Assembly: GCA_026182355.1 (NCBI GenBank)
Contig: JAPFBL010000068.1
Span: forward strand, 3,985,001 to 4,049,000
Source: Hermatobates lingyangjiaoensis
Taxonomy: Eukaryota; Arthropoda; Insecta; Hemiptera; Hermatobatidae
Length of the DNA: 64,000 nt
Direction: 5' to 3'
Part shown: positions 1 to 10,970 of the stretch, in pieces
Layout: each line of letters starts with the position of its first letter
How positions within the stretch are numbered: position 1 is the stretch's first letter
Notes under the pieces: generated by a model
Told to the model about the DNA's origin: nothing
The model's database searches: none
Seen by the model: only the letters and a program-made list of their open reading frames with translations
Position numbers and translations under genes: made by a program

Positions 1-1514
1 TGGAAACATTTCTTTTAACTGACTATTATATTTCTTTGAATTAATTTATTTATCTCAATGAAGAAAAACATTTAATATGGGACATCGTTTAAGCTTAGGT
101 TAAAAGTAACTAACTAATTATGAATTTGCAACTCTGTATAGGTTAGATGGTTTGCTCACACAATGTGGGCAAATTTAGGTCTTAGTGCACTGTGGTATTG
201 CTGTAGGCTTATAAATATTTCTATGTGATTCATGGAGATACAAGATTATATAGCAAGCATGTCTTTAAAGATACAAGTAACTATTAAAGATTAAAATGAA
301 ATCTTTAATAAATTCTGAAGATAGAAATCTGTAAAAAAGACATTAATTATATTATTAAATATACAACAAACTTATTATTATTATTATCTTCATAATTTAT
401 ATCACTCTGATTATGTAACATTATGTATTATACTTTGTAATATATAATATGATAAAAAATATAATATTATATTATGATTTTATGTATATTAATTTTTATT
501 TTTCGTTAGTGATTTTTTATTTCTTCTTCATAATTATTATTAATTTTAATTAAAATTTAACAAAACAAATGCTACTTTCTTATATCTATTATTATCAGAT
601 ATTTTTTTTTCTAGCAACGACGGTACGTTACCTGGTCATTTCTATATTACCTCCGGTTTTTCTCTATACATTTTTAACTAAATCCTAATATTTAATACAT
701 TTAGAGTGTATTTCCAATAGCTGTGCTTCATAATTTGAACCATTCATGTTATGATATTCCATTAGTATGAATTCATCAATTCTATAACTTTTTCAAGCAG
801 TTTGAAAAATAAAAGTTGCTCTGATTGATATCAAAAGAAATTATCATAAGAGGACAATGCATTGAAAGACGATTACAAGAGCAGTATGGTAAGAGGCCAT
901 TACTTTCGCATCAGTATGAATGGTCAATTTATCATTTATGACGTGGCCTTGTAGCTCACAATTTTAGGCTGATTGCTTAGGGAATAGCTGTCTAGCCGGC
1001 ACATGACACATTACTACTGTTACGCTGAGGTGTTCACATTTTGTTGTATGTGTCAACAAATAATTGGCTAGTATCTCTCCTGGTAGAAGACAGGCTTTTT
1101 TGTTTAATTATCATATGACATTTTTAAAAATCTGTTTTTTTTTTATACTTATAATAACTAAGTTTATATTTCTTATAATTTCGAAACGTCACGAAAAAAA
1201 TCAAGTCTCAGTCTTAATGTAAGTATTATATATCAATTAAGATCTATTTAAAACTAGCTAAAGTTCCTGACAATACCAGACAAAGATGGTATAATCTAAT
1301 GGCAAAGAGTAAGTTAGCCACTTGTATACATATATATATACAAAACTAAAGTTTATTGGGACTCGGTCAGTTCTTCAGGTTCAAATTAAACTCTTATAGT
1401 AAACGTTTTGGTGTTTATTTATAACCTTTTTCTTAGGCAGAAGTACAAATTTTGAAAAAGAAAAACTAAGTATTACATTACAAATTATTTTACAAAGAAA
1501 AATAAATTTTAAAA
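1..1514. other. AT-rich non-coding DNA, nothing recognised
   Basis: Downstream of the transporter gene. Only short chance reading frames and AT-rich low-complexity sequence. A somewhat less AT-rich patch at 880-1110 shows no coding or RNA-gene feature I can name. Confidence 0.6.
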
Positions 1515-1520
1515 AGAGAG

Positions 1521-1571
<51 letters not shown>
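1515..1571. repeat. (GA)n microsatellite
   Basis: Nearly pure GA/AG dinucleotide repeat with one GG interruption near its left end. The apparent reading frame with Ser-Leu repeats on the minus strand is the translation of this microsatellite, not a gene. Confidence 0.95.
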
Positions 1572-1574
<3 letters not shown>

Positions 1575-2987
1575 AGAATTTTAATATAAACCCATAGAAT
1601 AAAATTGCAAAATGAGTCTGTCTAACATCTTTCAACCGGTAACAACCTCGTCATGATAATATCTTCCAGAAATAATTATTAATTCATTTTAAATATGCTT
1701 TTATTTGAATGACAGTAAAATTTAATTATTTCTAACAGGTTATTATTGAAATAAATGTGAAATTAATAATTATTCCATATGTTGTAGATTGGTGAGCATT
1801 TAGCAGTATGCCAAACTTCTTACTAGTAAGGTATTTATACTAAGATTTATTTTTTATATCAATTTGCTATAGTGAGGTGAAGTGTTAAAACAATTCTGAG
1901 GTAAGAGGCTTAAGGAATAAGCTTCTTTGACAGTTTACAAATACAATATAAGAGTTTCATTTTTGATCAGGATATGTTTTTAATTGACAATATAAGTTGG
2001 GAGTCTCTATTTCTATTTCTAGTATTTAATATTATTTATGTAGGCATTTGAAGCAGTTTATGCAAGATATTCCTGTAATACAATGTAATATAATGATATT
2101 ATGGAATAATAAAATTCCACTATGCAAACACAAGTCGTGAAATTCCTTAGGTCAATCAATTTTCGTTCAATTCTAAGAAATGATTAGCTTTTAGAAGTGG
2201 CAACTTAGGCAGTATTTGAGAAAAGTATTTAAATAAAAGTTCGGAGGTCCATTCTGTGTGATTGGAATGCTTGGAAGATAGTCTACAATCCCAAGTTCAG
2301 ATATTCATTGGTCTTTACTTTCCATATGTGACCTACGTAACATGATATGTTTATGTTTCTTAATTTAAACCAATTTTTGATATAAAAAAATTTCAATATA
2401 AATGCTTTTGATAGTTCTAAAACACATATAGAGCATGCTTATTTTACGTTTTGCCTATATATATTTAACAGCTTAGCCATATTTTAATATTTTTATTAAC
2501 CATTTGTTGAATGCATATATTTAAAATAAGTAAAATACTTGGGGGCAAAATTCAGTAAAGTTATATGAAAATTTTTCCGTAAAATGTACCTGTTGTCAGT
2601 GAGAGGTGCTACAAAAGCAGTAGAAAGTTGTTTTATATATGGGAAGTGGAAACTTAAGGGGAATGCCTTTCTACGCTCAATAAACCTTTGCAATAATCTA
2701 GGCTGTTCTGATGAAATGTAATTACAAAACTGTATGTACGAATATAAACATATGTCTTATAGATCACATAAATACATTCATGTGTTCTGTTAGTATACAT
2801 AAAAGGAATATGAACATGATGGGAAGTTGGCATTAATATATTGGAATTTATATTTTCAATGAATATGTTTGTCTCTATATTGCTATTAACCATAATAGAA
2901 GTCTCAGATTAAATTCAATTAAATAGAATTGTAGACAATAGCGGTTGCTTTTCCTTGTCAGTCATATAAGATTAAAACCCCAATGTC
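1572..2987. other. AT-rich non-coding DNA, nothing recognised
   Basis: Two overlapping minus-strand reading frames (2496-2893) have no family features and fall in AT-rich sequence. I see no repeat, RNA gene or exon here. Confidence 0.55.
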
Positions 2988-3170
2988 GAAACCATAATAA
3001 GAAATGAGCAACAAGGCTAAGATCCATAAGACTAACTCAATAAGATAGTAGGGATTTGACTCCGACAAAGACCACTTGTTACGGTTGAAAGATCTTAATC
3101 TTTTTTCTCATTTTTTATTGTGATTTGGACGTTGATTGTTGTTTCACGTATTTATTGTGAAATTTTGTTA
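2988..3170 (+). mobile_element. PLE-like terminal remnant, family A (inverted pair)
   Basis: Arms around 2990-3030 and 3080-3127 are inverted: ACCATAATAAGAAATGAG on the left pairs with the CTCATTTTTTATTGTGATTTGG side on the right. The right half carries a decayed hammerhead-like core at about 3062-3090 (GACC, loop CACTTGTTA, CGGTT, GAAAG) and then TTTCACGTATTTATTGTGAAAT, the same order as the family A copies at 40.3-41.7 kb. Confidence 0.6.
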
Positions 3171-3179
3171 ATGATTGGA

Positions 3180-3352
3180 ATATATATTGTCATAATTAAT
3201 TAAAAAAAATAAGTTACATTATGGTTATATTGTATAGTAACTATTGTATAGTTATATTGTAGTTATATTGTATAGTTATATTGTAAGTTACATTATAGTT
3301 ATATATATTGTCATAATTAATTAAAAAAAATAAGTTACATTATAGTTATATT
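3180..3352. repeat. Two-copy direct repeat, 120-bp period
   Basis: A roughly 50-bp unit (TATTGTCATAATTAATTA, then A-run, AAGTTACATTAT) occurs at 3184-3232 and again at 3305-3352, separated by short TATAGTTATATTG sub-repeats. It looks like a local tandem duplication with internal slippage. Confidence 0.8.
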
Positions 3353-6300
3353 GATTTAGCCTCCCTTCAAATATCACTTAACTAAAGTGGCTGTGGTGAA
3401 TATGATCTACACTTGTAAATTGAAGAGCTCTGACAGTTAGTTGGTGGGTGCTAGTGATGCCAAGTTTGTGTGGGCTCTTTTCAGCTATTCCGCGGGAGGG
3501 TGTAGAGCCGTCGCTCACTACAGCAGTGTAAATGCAGGTGTAAGGTCCTTACTCTCGGGGGCTGTACGAATTCAGGCTCCAAGGACTTTGCACCATGAGT
3601 CTGTTGTATTCTGGAACTAAAACAATCACACCCGTATCTTCTACGAATTCATACGCTAATGCACAATTCCTCGTTACATCCTGATTAGCTTTTTGAAACA
3701 TCACTGTTGACGGCTTTTCTTGACGTATATTTCTGTTTTTTTGTTTTTTTTTTTAGGATTTTTACTAAATTAGCGGATTTTGAAGTTTTAAATATATTTT
3801 GATTCCGTCTATGTTATTCTTAAAGCAGTAGAATAACTTTCTTCAAATTTATCCTAGTTTACTTAAATATTTGATCTAGTAACGTTGTGTAATGTTTGCA
3901 CTGGTGTTCCGCAAAATAAATGTGGTGTTCTTTGTTTTTCATTTTTACAATAATGTTGCATAGCCTCCTCTAGAGTAATTTTACCTTTAGATAAGGTAAT
4001 GTACCACAAGTTCTATGTATGGGAAAGGGAAGCAAGATGATATAAAACTTAATGAAAGTGAGGTCAGAGTTTATAAGGACTTAAAATCTCTGCAAATAAA
4101 AAACTGAATTGATCAACTACTTTAGGGATTTTCGTCCCTCGGAGGGGTTCTGGAGCACAACTCTAACCTAAAAAACAAGAAATAACTGTGTATGACGTGT
4201 GGAATTTAGATTGCTAATACGACGAAATTTATAAATGTATAGATTTTGCATTTTTCTATGACTATTTTTTAAAGAACAAATAGTTATCGTTTATATGTTA
4301 TACGTTTACTGTCTTTATGCTATTAATTCTAGTAATTTAGTAGTTAGTATTAGTAAATTACCTTTAGAAGTAGTAAATTGAAGCAATTTACTACTTACCG
4401 TTACTTTAAAAGCATTATGTTGTTAAGTTGCCTGCGGTCTATTTAAACTCTAATGCAACATTAACTGTAAGTCATATTACAGTTTAAATATTTTGAAGAA
4501 ACGCAAGTTGCTTAAGTGAGGAGAAAAGTTCTAATTAATTCAAACAGCACAAAGATAAATTAAATTAAAATAAATGATCTCTTTAAATACAGGTGTGGTG
4601 TAATTGCCTTGAATTGAAAGTTCTTCTTTCTAGTTGCAGGGGGAAAAGCAGGAGCAAATATTTGATGTTATTCTGTCTTCATTCTTTTTAAAATTCATGT
4701 ATTTACTTTGATGAATAATATAGGTCAATATTTGTGATAAATAATGAAAACCAAGAAATATCACTCTACATACCATTAGAGATTGTAGAATTTTTTATAT
4801 TGAAACGATATTAATAATTATATATATTTATAATATTAATTAATTAATAATATTCTTCAAGGTGAATTTAATAAATGCAAGTGTTTTAATTTAAACAATG
4901 TGAGGTCATAGAACAGGCAAATAGTCCGAAAATTATCGTTACCCCGTAAATACCTGGCTTGACTGGACACAGGGAGAATGAGTTAACTGATACTCAAGTC
5001 ACCTTCTTCACCTCCTTTCTTGTTAACTTTTCTGTTGCCTCGTTTTTTCTCTCTGATGACATACAGTGAAAGGCCCCAGAACATTTATTTCATTTGTTTT
5101 TCTTTTTCCTTGTGTTTTGGACATTCTATATAAAAATATTTCACATAAACACGTGAAATAAAAATCAATGATCAAACCACATGACAGCATGAAAGGTGAT
5201 TGACGTCATTACAGCAACAATGATTAATCTCAAAATGTTTTATTTGTTATCCTAACAGTAACAGTTGATGTTAATTTCGTCAATTTATTTATTAAACTAA
5301 AGGACAACTACACCTCATGGCAAGCCACTTATTGTAGAGCTGCTTGTCACAGGTGGATGTGATCGGACGCATTTCGTTTTTGGTTGACTAATTACTCTCC
5401 AAGTTTATTTCTTTCCAATTTCCATAAGTACATGCTTTTACCTTAGGTGCTACTGTAGGATGGAGACAGTCACCCAGTTGCTTACAACATCATGCAAGTA
5501 AAGGCGTGAACATAACCAAATTGGTTCAGGGTTCCTAAATGTTTTGTTACTCAGGTTGATAGAGTATGTACCTTGTACAGGCGTTCATTTGTACCGACGG
5601 CTTTCCGTCATAAAGGACGCGCTATGGATTACCCATCCTCCATACTGAGACTATAAAAATGATATACATGATACAACTTGTTTTGACATTTGAGTCGTAG
5701 CTGAGCCATTCGGCTGTACTGAGAAGCTGATATAATTGCACATGTCTAGTAATACTATGCTAAAAATTACAGTTACAAGTGGAAATAACCTCTTAATTTA
5801 CTCTGTACATTTTAATATATAATCATGTGTATGTATTCTAAATTTTACCTTGAAACATTAAATCCAGTTACAATATTTCTGATCCGTTACATCAGGAAAT
5901 ATAGTCGTAATTTTATCAGAAACTAACCAAAAATTATGTATATAACTAAATCACGTTACCTTTTATCTGTAAATGTTGTTACCTTCATTTCATTAAGTTA
6001 ACAGTTATTTTTTGTAACAATAAATTAGTATTAAAACTTGTCGTGATGGTTCCCCAAAAATGCATGTAAATATTTTAATAAAGTTAATTCTGTTATACAT
6101 AAACATTTCTCTAAATCCTAAATGAATATTTTTATATTGTGCTGAATAAGAAATTAAAATATCATTTATGGTTTCTCAATATTTATCTTAATAAGGATAG
6201 TCAAAGAAAGAGTATCGGAAATAAAGAAAACATCAATCAAATATGTTAAACTTAGCATGTTTTAAATCATGTTTACACAAAGTGACATTTATATTGCATT

Positions 6301-8424
6301 CTATTAACAAACTCTTCTCAGATTTTTTTTACTGAAAATTTATAGTATAACTTTGTTAATAATACTTCCTTGCACTGATAAAGGGTTTTTCTTTTTACTT
6401 CAGGTTCTGTAAATTTTTCTTGCTGGTCTTAGTAGACCTTTTTATTTTAATGACTTTCGATTGAATCATAGCAGCGATTTGGTTTGAATGAAGTTAGGAA
6501 ATTCAACGAAAGAAGGATTTCGTGAAGTTTGTGAACAGAATGGCAATCTATTCTGATTCAAAGTGATAGATTTATTTCATTTTCAAGACCAAAAGGAGAG
6601 GTTTTAAAGTAAATTTTACAAAAAATTTGTAATCAATAAAAAAAGGTGTTGCTGGAATATTGATTTTATATAAACACGTAATTTTTAATTCACAATATGT
6701 GATATACATTAAGGGTGCCGAAGCCAGGGCTATACCGACTGTTATGTTCAGAGATATTGTCATTACCCTCTGCGTTTCTACTAAGTACGTCATAAAGAGT
6801 ATCACATGTTAACTTATTTACCTAGAAAAAGTTTTAAATATATTTGAAGTAATTAATATTTACTCTTTGGCAGGCAAGGCTATAGTAAAATAATAAACAC
6901 TGCGGTTTTGCAGAAAAATTATTGCAACCAAAATCGAGACAAAAATAATTGTCTAACAAACAGAATTGAATCCTGATGTTCCCTTTACATTTTTAAAAAA
7001 AAAATCTAAAAAAAGCGAGTATCAAACTCTATTTTCAACATTCTTTAATCAGCTATTATAAGCATTTTATGATCCTATTATCTAAATCACTTTTGGTTCA
7101 AAAGTAAATAACTTTCTTGGAAACTGAAATGTTTTTCAAAGTTTTTTCTGTCTTTATTGCCTTATTCTTTATAACTAGAGTCTTATATTATAAAAAAGGA
7201 GAGGTAGATTCAACAGGGATGAACTGGAATAAAGGAAACCCCACAAAGAGAATCTATAGGGGAAATTTTAATTTTATTTAAATGTCGGATTATAACTTGC
7301 ATCAAGTCGGAAATTAATATGAAATGAAAAAGGGCTTGATAATTGAATTATATAAAACTTTGTTATTATTGTTCTCTTTAGAATGTCTATAATCATTTCA
7401 TTATTTTATATATTTGTAGCAAGTTTAGCACTCAAGGGCATCAATTTGGCTATTAAAGACATATCTATAATAATTCTGCTTTAATTACTTGATTAATGTA
7501 TTAATTGAAATAACATTAATTCACCATCTTATGTCTTAGAACATGATGTCACATGCCTACCTTATAAAGACAAGTTACTAGCTGATAATCCGGTTTAGTA
7601 TTTTATAATTTCTTAAAGTTACATCATACCAAATTTACTATTTGGTTTGGTATTTAAAGTTTCTAAATACCAAATTTCAAATATCTATAAAGACGAAATG
7701 GGCAGAAAGAATGTGTACCTTTTGACATATTACTTGCTTTAGGTATTTATGTTTTCTTATTTCAAATTAGTATTTATTTTGATATAAAACAGAATGACAT
7801 ACCTTTGCCGTTTTCGTTCTTCATGATACATTATTACCCAAAATCAAGAAGACACATTTTGACACCGACTTATTTTTCACTAAATTTTATTCAAATATGT
7901 CATCAATGAGACTTAAACAATCATTTCAAAATGTTTTATTCACTCTAAGCCAACTAACTCACCTACACATATCCCATCATTATCCTAAAAATATATTCAA
8001 GGGACATCAAAGTATGTAAGTCTGTTCAGAGCTCAAAGTAGTTTTGAATATTTTATTATTTACTTACGGTGATGCAAAAATAGTGAACTTTTAAAGATCT
8101 AATATATTATTTATAATGAAAAAAGTATTACACTTATGGGATGCATAAAAGGCATATGGAAACGAGGAATTGTAATTAATTCTATCAATACAAGGTGAAT
8201 CCATGTTTTTATACGGATTAAAATTTAAGTTTCTTCTATAACTCAACTTAAAATCAAGATGGCTGAAGTCACAGTTTACAGTACTGTGAAACAACAATCG
8301 TCTATGAGTATGTATCCTATGAACACACTTAAATGATTAAAAAGAGTACTCACACTTCTTTAACTTATCTGATATTAAGTCACTAAACCTGATTAACATT
8401 TTGATATCTAATTTAATTTTTTTT
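3353..8424. other. Non-coding stretch, mostly unrecognised
   Basis: AT-rich, with GC-richer patches at 3420-3610 and 5310-5660 that show no open frame or RNA structure I can name. A family A PLE-like fragment (TTTCACATAAACACGTGAAA, then ATCAATGATCAAACCACA) lies at 5138-5180. A minus-strand frame at 6660-6805 has a short hydrophobic stretch but no family identity. Confidence 0.5.
5138..5180 (-). mobile_element. PLE-like family A fragment
   Basis: Matches the outer end of the family A copies at 40566-40608 and 41675-41715 (sequence around ATCAATGATCAAACCACA). The hammerhead-like part is absent. Confidence 0.55.
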
Positions 8425-8807
8425 TATTACTTTTATGGCCTCAAAGATAATGCCAAAATTTTAAGACTCTGAGGTAGTAGTTTAGGGGAAAAAATGTTGC
8501 TAAAGACAGGTTTTTAGCAAAAAAGTAACTTTCCAATCATGCATAATTGATCCCAAACAGTACGGCTCATCTACACTATGAGGCTCATTTTTGTGTAAAA
8601 TATCAATTTTAGCCATTAAAGATTCTAGACCGCAGACTGGTAACTAACTTTGGATACATACTGGCCCACCCACCCAAACAAACTCAGACATCATCGAGAA
8701 AACTTTATAAAACGACTTCTCGCAAAACATGTAATTCCGTCAAAATGTCGTGATCGATTTTTTTGCGATCATTAGACTTTATTTATAGTAAAGTAAAAAA
8801 TAAAAAA
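8425..8807 (+). mobile_element. Single-arm copy of the foldback element
   Basis: Collinear with the left arm of the large inverted repeat at about 46955-47331. Shared landmarks in order: CCTCAAAGATAATG, AAAAGTAACTTTCC, ATCATGCATAATT, AAATATCAA, AAAGATTCT, the CCCACCCACC run, ACGACTTCT, AACATGTAATT, and the terminal AGTAAAGTAAAAA. It is more diverged and has no inverted partner nearby. Confidence 0.75.
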
Positions 8808-8939
8808 AAACATAAAAATTCACAACGATATTTTAACATTTATCAAATTCCAACATTAGGTGTATGAAGTAAACTGCAAAGGAAATTTATTTTATCTATA
8901 GTCCTCAATTAGATGAATTGCACAACTCTAGTTGAACTG

Positions 8940-9345
8940 GCCAACTAATGTTCGAGAAACATATCTAAATAGAACGATCAGAAAACGAACTCTACGGTTT
9001 TGTCATCTTTCGCAAGAGGGAGAAAAAGTTGCTGTAATTATATGATAACTATTCATGTTATTTGTATTCCTTTAAATGCCTCGCTTATTTTCATCCTGAT
9101 ACGTTTGCTGCATAGTACTTTCAGTTTGATTATAGAAATATAACTGTATCAACATGAAAATAAACTAATAAAATATGTATATTAGAAGGTCTATTCCCTA
9201 AGCAGATCTGAGTATATAAATATTGTTGAAATGTACCGCAGCTTCGACATTTACGACTTTCAAACTAAGCTTCTATCATCTGTAATCACTATTATCACCA
9301 TCAACAAAATATGCCTCCAAGAAAATTTGCTGCCATCCTATACTA

Positions 9346-9350
<5 letters not shown>
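8940..9350 (+). mobile_element. PLE-like remnant, family B, ending in a (TA)n tract
   Basis: The segment 8980-9043 matches 56039-56093 (ACGAACTCTACGG versus ACGAGCTCTGCGG, then a conserved TTTTGTC). Its right end 9308-9350 translates as NKICLQENLLPSYTNI, almost the same as the 9695-9935 copy, and then runs into (TA)n at 9351. I infer a Penelope-like retroelement end; no reverse transcriptase domain is present in the window. Confidence 0.5.

Positions 9351-9383
<33 letters not shown>
9351..9383. repeat. (TA)n tract
   Basis: About 16 TA units lying exactly between two PLE-like ends (left copy ends TACTAATATA, right copy begins AACTAGAATTT). Confidence 0.95.
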
Positions 9384-9388
<5 letters not shown>

Positions 9389-9610
9389 GAATTTAAAAAG
9401 AACACATAGAAAGGAAATCACTGAACTCACTACTATATTTCGATGTCCTCGTCTTCAGGAAAAGAAGTGAATCGCTCCAAAGGCTGATAACGACTGACTT
9501 GGCGATTCACTTCTTTTCCTGAAGACGAGGATATCGAAATATAGTAGTGAGTTCAGTGATTTCCTTTCTATGTCAGTGATTTCCTCTCACCCGCTGTATC
9601 GTTTGTTTTA
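9384..9610. mobile_element. PLE-like remnant, family B, near-perfect hairpin
   Basis: Inverted arms 9405-9475 and 9502-9572 (71 bp each, one mismatch, 26-nt loop). Each arm carries a hammerhead-like core: minus strand 9438-9458 and plus strand 9519-9539 (CTGAAGA, C, a hairpin with a GA/TC stem, GAAA). The left arm starts directly after a (TA)n tract with AACTAGA, as does the copy at 55816. Confidence 0.75.
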
Positions 9611-9689
9611 TATCTGTTAAAATTGTTATGTTTAATTTTAAAGATTACTTTTCAGTTAATTATATTAACATTCATTAATTAAATAGTAG

Positions 9690-9932
9690 TGTAACCTGAA
9701 GATGACCAATGTGTGGTCGAAAGCTTGTTTCCACCCAGTGTTTTTGTGTTTCATTAAAGTTGTTTGATATTGGTTTTCTCAATGTCTCTGGCCCAGCATA
9801 TATGGAAGTTGCCTCAGCATCACCGAATGATAGTGAGAAAAATCGAGGCCATCAGCAAAAAGGTCGTCAATGCAGAAGCTGCTGCATACTTTAATTCCAT
9901 TTGTCTTCAAGAAGATTTGCTGCCCACTTATA

Positions 9933-9934
<2 letters not shown>
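9690..9934 (+). mobile_element. PLE-like terminus: hammerhead-like core plus ORF start
   Basis: At 9696-9722 stands CTGAAGA, T, a GACC/GGTC stem with a 7-nt loop, then GAAA. About 40 nt later a plus-strand frame opens (ATG at 9764) that reads RKIEAISKKVVNAEAAAYFN and then SICLQEDLLPTYTNI before running into (TA)n. Charged helix, then F..C...LLP, resembles the N-terminal region of Penelope-like ORFs, and hammerhead motifs near that region are known in PLEs. This is a family-resemblance call from memory, not an alignment. The element is incomplete: no RT or endonuclease domain. Confidence 0.6.

Positions 9935-9970
<36 letters not shown>
9935..9970. repeat. (TA)n tract
   Basis: TA repeat that closes the PLE-like terminus; one ACA interruption near its right end. 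Confidence 0.95.
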
Positions 9971-10439
9971 GAGGAATAAATTGATAAAATAATGTAATAA
10001 AAGAAAATATTTTTAAAAAATAATTATTTTAAATTTTTTTAACTCATACTAATGAAGATTAACTTTAAAGCTAGAGTTAAGAAATCCAGATAATTTGAGA
10101 TATTAGCTTTAGAATTCTTATATTTCTCACTTCTCTCTATTTGTTAAATTAAATAGGGTCTACAATGAGATGCTGTATTACTTTTCTTTTCTTTTTCATT
10201 ATCCAAGTTTTCCTAATTTGTTTCATATAGAACTCACTTATTTTAATTAAAATAAAGCATAAAAACATTTTGTTATTGAACTAAGATATATTGTAGTTTA
10301 GATGTTTATATCTAACAGCCAAAATGCTATGTATAATGGCAAACCTAGATTTTTTATTATGTTAAGAAATATTTCATTTAGAAGGAATAATTTGTTAAAA
10401 AGAATACAGTTTTTATGGCTAGTTCTACATAAAGATTCT

Positions 10440-10970
10440 TTTTTTGTCCAACCCTCTCACTCTCTCTCTCTCACCCTCTCTCTGTGTCACTCACTCTCTC
10501 ACTCAACATTAATGTCTTATCATCTTATCTCCTTCAATCAATCACTCTTATTCTATGTCACCTATTCATACTTTCACCTCTCTTTACCTTTTTCTTTTAT
10601 CTTTACTGTATCGTCCTTATCATTCATCACTCCGTCTCCTACAGTCTACTTATAATTTTCTTTTCATTGAATACTGTTCGTGTCGAATCTCTCATTCTCT
10701 CTGCTCCTCCTTTCGTCTCTTATCTTATTTTCACACTGCATGTCTATTATTCTATCTCTTTCTATCACTTCCTTTACTTCTATATCTTTCCACTTTTTCT
10801 TTCTTTCTCTCTCTTTCCCTCTTAGCATCTTTACTATGTTATCTCCACCACTCATCTCTTCCTCCAGTACCATCTCTATTTCATTTTCCCTGTTTTTAGT
10901 AAAATTCGTGATAAGTCTCTCATTTTATCTACATCCCCCTTCTATCATCTATCTTTTTCTTATTCATGCT
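10440..10970. repeat. Long pyrimidine-rich tract
   Basis: About 530 bp of strongly asymmetric C/T-rich sequence on the plus strand with CTCT and TCAC runs, densest at 10455-10505 and 10780-10880. Several overlapping frames rich in Ser, Leu and Phe exist here, and their complements are rich in Arg and Glu; these are products of the composition, not genes. Confidence 0.85.

Noticed and set aside
1381..1635. 84-codon minus-strand frame with Ser-Leu repeats
   Set aside because: It is the translation of a GA microsatellite plus AT-rich flanks.
6572..6805. 77-codon minus-strand frame with a hydrophobic stretch
   Set aside because: Looks a little like a membrane segment but fits no position of the transporter and has no convincing splice pair.
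9696..9722. Calling this a functional canonical hammerhead ribozyme
   Set aside because: There is one unpaired base between CTGAAGA and stem II, and I could not pair stems I and III convincingly, so I call it hammerhead-like only.
9779..9967. 62-codon minus-strand frame
   Set aside because: Antisense of the PLE-like ORF start; the plus strand carries the family-like peptide.
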